Assembly: GCA_002385805.1 (NCBI GenBank)
Contig: DGEF01000039.1
Location: forward strand, 1 to 8,716
Length of the DNA stretch: 8,716 bases
Origin: Peptococcaceae bacterium UBA3933
Lineage (GTDB): Bacteria; Bacillota; Peptococcia; Peptococcales; BICA1-8
Direction of reading: 5' to 3'
The position numbers were made by a program, and so were the translations under genes. This document shows, piece after piece, positions 6,708 to 8,716 of the stretch. The notes beneath the pieces are model-generated. The model was not told the origin of the DNA. It saw nothing but the letters and a program-made list of their open reading frames with translations, and made no database searches. Each line of letters begins with the position of its first letter. The stretch's first letter is position 1.

Positions 6708-6713
6708 AGGGGG
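6708..6713 (+). promoter_or_regulatory. Ribosome binding site that fixes the GTG start of the TAXI gene
   Basis: AGGGGG lies six bases before GTG at 6720. Starting there places KKR followed by a hydrophobic stretch and a lipobox at the expected distance. An in-frame GTG at 6654 would add 22 aromatic-rich residues ahead of the signal peptide and has no good ribosome site. Confidence 0.75.
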
Positions 6714-6719
6714 TTTAAC

Positions 6720-7771
6720 GTGAAGAAAAGAATTGCGCTACTATTAATTTTTGCTTTTGTATTAAGTATTGGTTTAATGGGTTGTGGAGGACAACAGGAA
6801 GAACCTCAACAAAGTGGTGAATCTACTCCAGAAGAACCTGCAAAAGTAGAACAAACTCAAATTACCTTGATAACAGGCTCTACAGGTGGTACTTATTATG
6901 CTCTTGGTGGAGCTATGGCTAATACCTTTACTAAATACTTAGATAATATTCAAGTAACAAGTCAACCAAGTGGCGCATCAGTGGAAAATATTAACCGGCT
7001 GAATGCAGGTGAAGTTGAACTGGGTATTGCTATGAATAACATCGCTGATGATGCCTGGAATGGTCAAAACTCTTATAGTGAGCCTGTTCAAAACTTCAGA
7101 GCAATTGGTGTTGTTTATCCCGAAGTTTTTCAAGGAGTTGCTTTAAAAGAAACTGGAATTAAAACTATTGAGGATTTAAAAGGTAAAAGAGTTGCTGTAG
7201 GTCCTGTAGGAAGCGGTACAGTAATCTTAACCCAATTAGTATTAGAGGAAGCTGGTTTAACCTTTAATGACATTACAGCAAATTATGACGGTTTTGGTGA
7301 TGCTTCCGGCAAAATGAAAGACGTCATTTAGATGCAGCCTTTAACGTATTAAGTGTACCGGCAGCGGCAATTCAAGACATTCAAACCGTCCGTGATATCG
7401 AAATTATAGAAATTAAAGACGACTTATATGAAGCAATCCATGCCAAATATCCTTTCTTTAGTCAGTATATAATTCCGGCTGGCACTTATGGAAATGAGGA
7501 AGATAAATATACTGTTAACTGTCAAGCTGCTTTATACGTAGCAACAGATTTACCGGAAGACTTGGTTTATGATATTACCAAAATATGGTATGAAAATACA
7601 GCTGAAGTAGCTCAGGCTCACGCTGCAGCTCAATGGCTGGCCGATGAAATGGCTGCGGGCAACTTGGAAACTGCTTTAATGGGTATTACCACACCACTAC
7701 ACCCAGGTGCCTATAAATACTTTGTAGAAAAAGGCATTGAAGTTCCCGATGAAATTAAGCCTATTGATTAA
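6720..7771 (+). pseudogene. TAXI-family TRAP transporter solute-binding lipoprotein, frameshifted
   Basis: This gene encodes the extracytoplasmic substrate receptor of a TRAP transporter (TAXI family), anchored to the outer face of the membrane as a lipoprotein. The signal peptide is residues 1-21 (KKR, then a hydrophobic run) with lipobox LMGC, lipidated C22. A Q/E/P-rich linker precedes the TAXI domain, whose hallmark TGSTGGTYYALGGAMAN opens it. SQPSGASVENINRLNAGEVELGIA and LKGKRVAVGPVGSGT follow. The frame breaks after residue 201: GAC-GTC-ATT-TAG stops at 7329-7331, while the next frame from 7325 continues as HLDAAFNVLSVPAAA for 148 clean codons to TAA at 7771. One missing base near 7323 (a GGT glycine codon reduced to GT) explains it; the repaired protein would be about 350 residues, normal for the family. 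The intact downstream half suggests a recent mutation or a sequencing error. The permease gene follows after 157 bases. Confidence 0.9.
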
Positions 7772-7776
7772 TAAAT

Positions 7777-7823
7777 AAAGGGTATAGGCCGGGGGGCTAA
7801 TAAGTCCTCGGCCTTCCTACTTT
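7777..7823 (+). other. GC-rich hairpin between TAXI receptor and permease genes
   Basis: AGGCCGGGGG (7786-7795) pairs with TCCTCGGCCT (7805-7814) over ten pairs, including two G-T wobbles. An outer AAAG/CTTT (7777-7780 with 7820-7823) lies beyond an internal loop. It begins a few bases after the receptor stop. No T run follows the main stem, so a complete terminator is unlikely; it may stabilise the receptor message or cause partial termination. Confidence 0.6.
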
Positions 7824-7928
7824 ATCCAGAAAACCTTGGTAATTTTTTCATCTTCTTGTTTTCAAAGGGAACGCTTGGTGAGTTTTTTAAAAAGATTCAT
7901 GGTCATTTCTTATTGAGGAGGTTAAGAT

Positions 7929-8716
7929 ATGGCAGAAAAGCAAAAAGAAATTGACTTAACAAAAGGTATACAAGAATTAGATGAAGGTCAGGCACAAGAA
8001 ATTTTAGCAAAATACGATCGGGAGCATGCTTTCCGTAGATTAGAGGGGCCTGTTGCCAAGTTTGTTTTTATCGTTGCTGTTATCTGGTCATTAGCCCAAC
8101 TATATACAGCAGCTTTTGGTGTTTTTCCTTCTACTTTACAAAGAGCACCTCATGTTGGGGCAGCCTTGGTTTTAATTTTTTTACTCTATCCGGCTAAAAA
8201 AGGTTCAAAAAGTAATAGAATTCCCTGGTACGATTATGTTTTATCTTTTTTAGGTTTTGCTGTAGCAGCTTACCACGTAATTTATTATGAGGAACTGGTT
8301 TGGCGTGCAGGGTTATATACTACTATGGATATGATAGTAGGTATAATCGCCGTATTACTGGTAATTGAAGCTACGAGAAGATTAGCCGGACCGGTAATGA
8401 TTACTTTAGCCACATTCTTTTTATTATATGCCTACTTTGGGAAATATTTCCCAAGCTTTATGGCCCATCCCGGGTTGAGCATAAAAAGAATAGCTGTTTT
8501 CCAATGGATTGGTACAGAAGGTATTTTAGGAATACCTATTCAGGTGTCTTCAACTTTTATCTTTCTGTTCATGTTATTTGCTACTTTTTTGAAGAAAAGT
8601 GGTATTGGTGATTGGTTAACGGATATTGCTATTGGAATTACCGGTTGGGCTACAGGAGGTCCGGCAAAAGCAGCGGTAATTGCCAGTGCAACCCAGGGTA
8701 CTGTTTCCGGTAGTTC
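7929..8716 (+). CDS. TRAP transporter fused permease (DctQM-type), 3' end outside window
   Basis: This is the membrane part of the TAXI-TRAP importer, in which the small (DctQ-like) and large (DctM-like) subunits are fused into one protein driven by an ion gradient, usually sodium. ATG at 7929 has GAGGAGG seven bases upstream. The frame is open to the window edge, giving 262 complete codons and two extra bases. A charged cytoplasmic head (1-40) is followed by hydrophobic segments near 42-64, 76-88, 102-120, 133-147, 153-170 and 206-222. Family motifs are VIEATRRLAGPVM (145-157), FATFLKKSGIGDWL (217-230) and GGPAKAAVIASATQGTVSGSS, which reaches the right edge. Full members are typically over 600 residues, so more than half lies outside. 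Position behind the TAXI receptor is the normal order for these operons. If the receptor is truly broken, this permease would lack its dedicated partner unless another receptor exists. Confidence 0.92.
   Translation, partial: MAEKQKEIDLTKGIQELDEGQAQEILAKYDREHAFRRLEGPVAKFVFIVAVIWSLAQLYTAAFGVFPSTLQRAPHVGAALVLIFLLYPAKKGSKSNRIPWYDYVLSFLGFAVAAYHVIYYEELVWRAGLYTTMDMIVGIIAVLLVIEATRRLAGPVMITLATFFLLYAYFGKYFPSFMAHPGLSIKRIAVFQWIGTEGILGIPIQVSSTFIFLFMLFATFLKKSGIGDWLTDIAIGITGWATGGPAKAAVIASATQGTVSGS

Noticed and set aside
7311..7331. Programmed ribosomal frameshifting in the TAXI gene.
   Set aside because: There is no slippery heptamer, no upstream SD-like stimulator and no clear downstream stem at the site, and such a mechanism is not known for TAXI lipoproteins.
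7562..7771. A separate 69-codon gene starting at the TTG near 7562.
   Set aside because: It is the C-terminal part of the TAXI receptor; the same frame continues upstream to 7325 in family-like sequence, and no ribosome site precedes it.
7899..7916. Five-codon open frame MVISY ending just before the permease ribosome site, as a leader peptide.
   Set aside because: It has no ribosome site, no runs of regulatory codons and no attenuator structure after it; a chance occurrence is more likely.

Overview
The window reads as chromosome of a low-G+C, spore-forming Firmicute of the Clostridia type. The evidence is AT-rich intergenic DNA, strong purine-rich Shine-Dalgarno (SD) sequences, TTG and GTG starts, a SpoVB-type flippase, a bacterial EF-G paralogue of the kind common in Clostridia, and a radical-SAM aminomutase. 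Genus and species cannot be fixed from the sequence.

Layout: (1) 1-747 (+) is surE, a 5'/3'-nucleotidase cut off at its N-terminus by the window edge. (2) 744-2291 (-) is a SpoVB/MurJ-like MOP-superfamily flippase that converges on surE. The two stop codons overlap inside the loop of one shared bidirectional terminator. (3) 2558-4588 (+) is a second-type EF-G, with a strong terminator behind it. (4) 4685-4760 (-) is tRNA-Trp(CCA), a self-contained unit with a perfect sigma-A promoter and its own terminator. (5) 4807-5265 is an AT-rich gap whose last 120 bases carry a candidate promoter and structured leader. (6) 5266-6537 (+) is a KamA-family radical-SAM/PLP aminomutase whose substrate-pocket residues match glutamate 2,3-aminomutase rather than lysine 2,3-aminomutase. 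(7) 6720-7771 (+) is a TAXI-family TRAP solute-binding lipoprotein broken by one missing base near 7323. (8) 7929-8716 (+) is the start of the matching fused TRAP permease, which runs off the right edge.

How the genes may work together: the right half could form a glutamate/beta-glutamate module. The aminomutase would interconvert L-glutamate and beta-glutamate, a known compatible solute. The adjacent TAXI-TRAP system belongs to a family with members known to bind glutamate or glutamine. This link is inferred from adjacency and family knowledge only. The left half consists of unrelated housekeeping and sporulation genes.

No CRISPR array, insertion sequence, phage gene or defence system was recognised. 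The observations most worth a second look are the re-specified aminomutase pocket with its lost zinc site, the frameshifted TAXI receptor, the EF-G paralogue with altered GTPase motifs, and the structured leader of the aminomutase gene.
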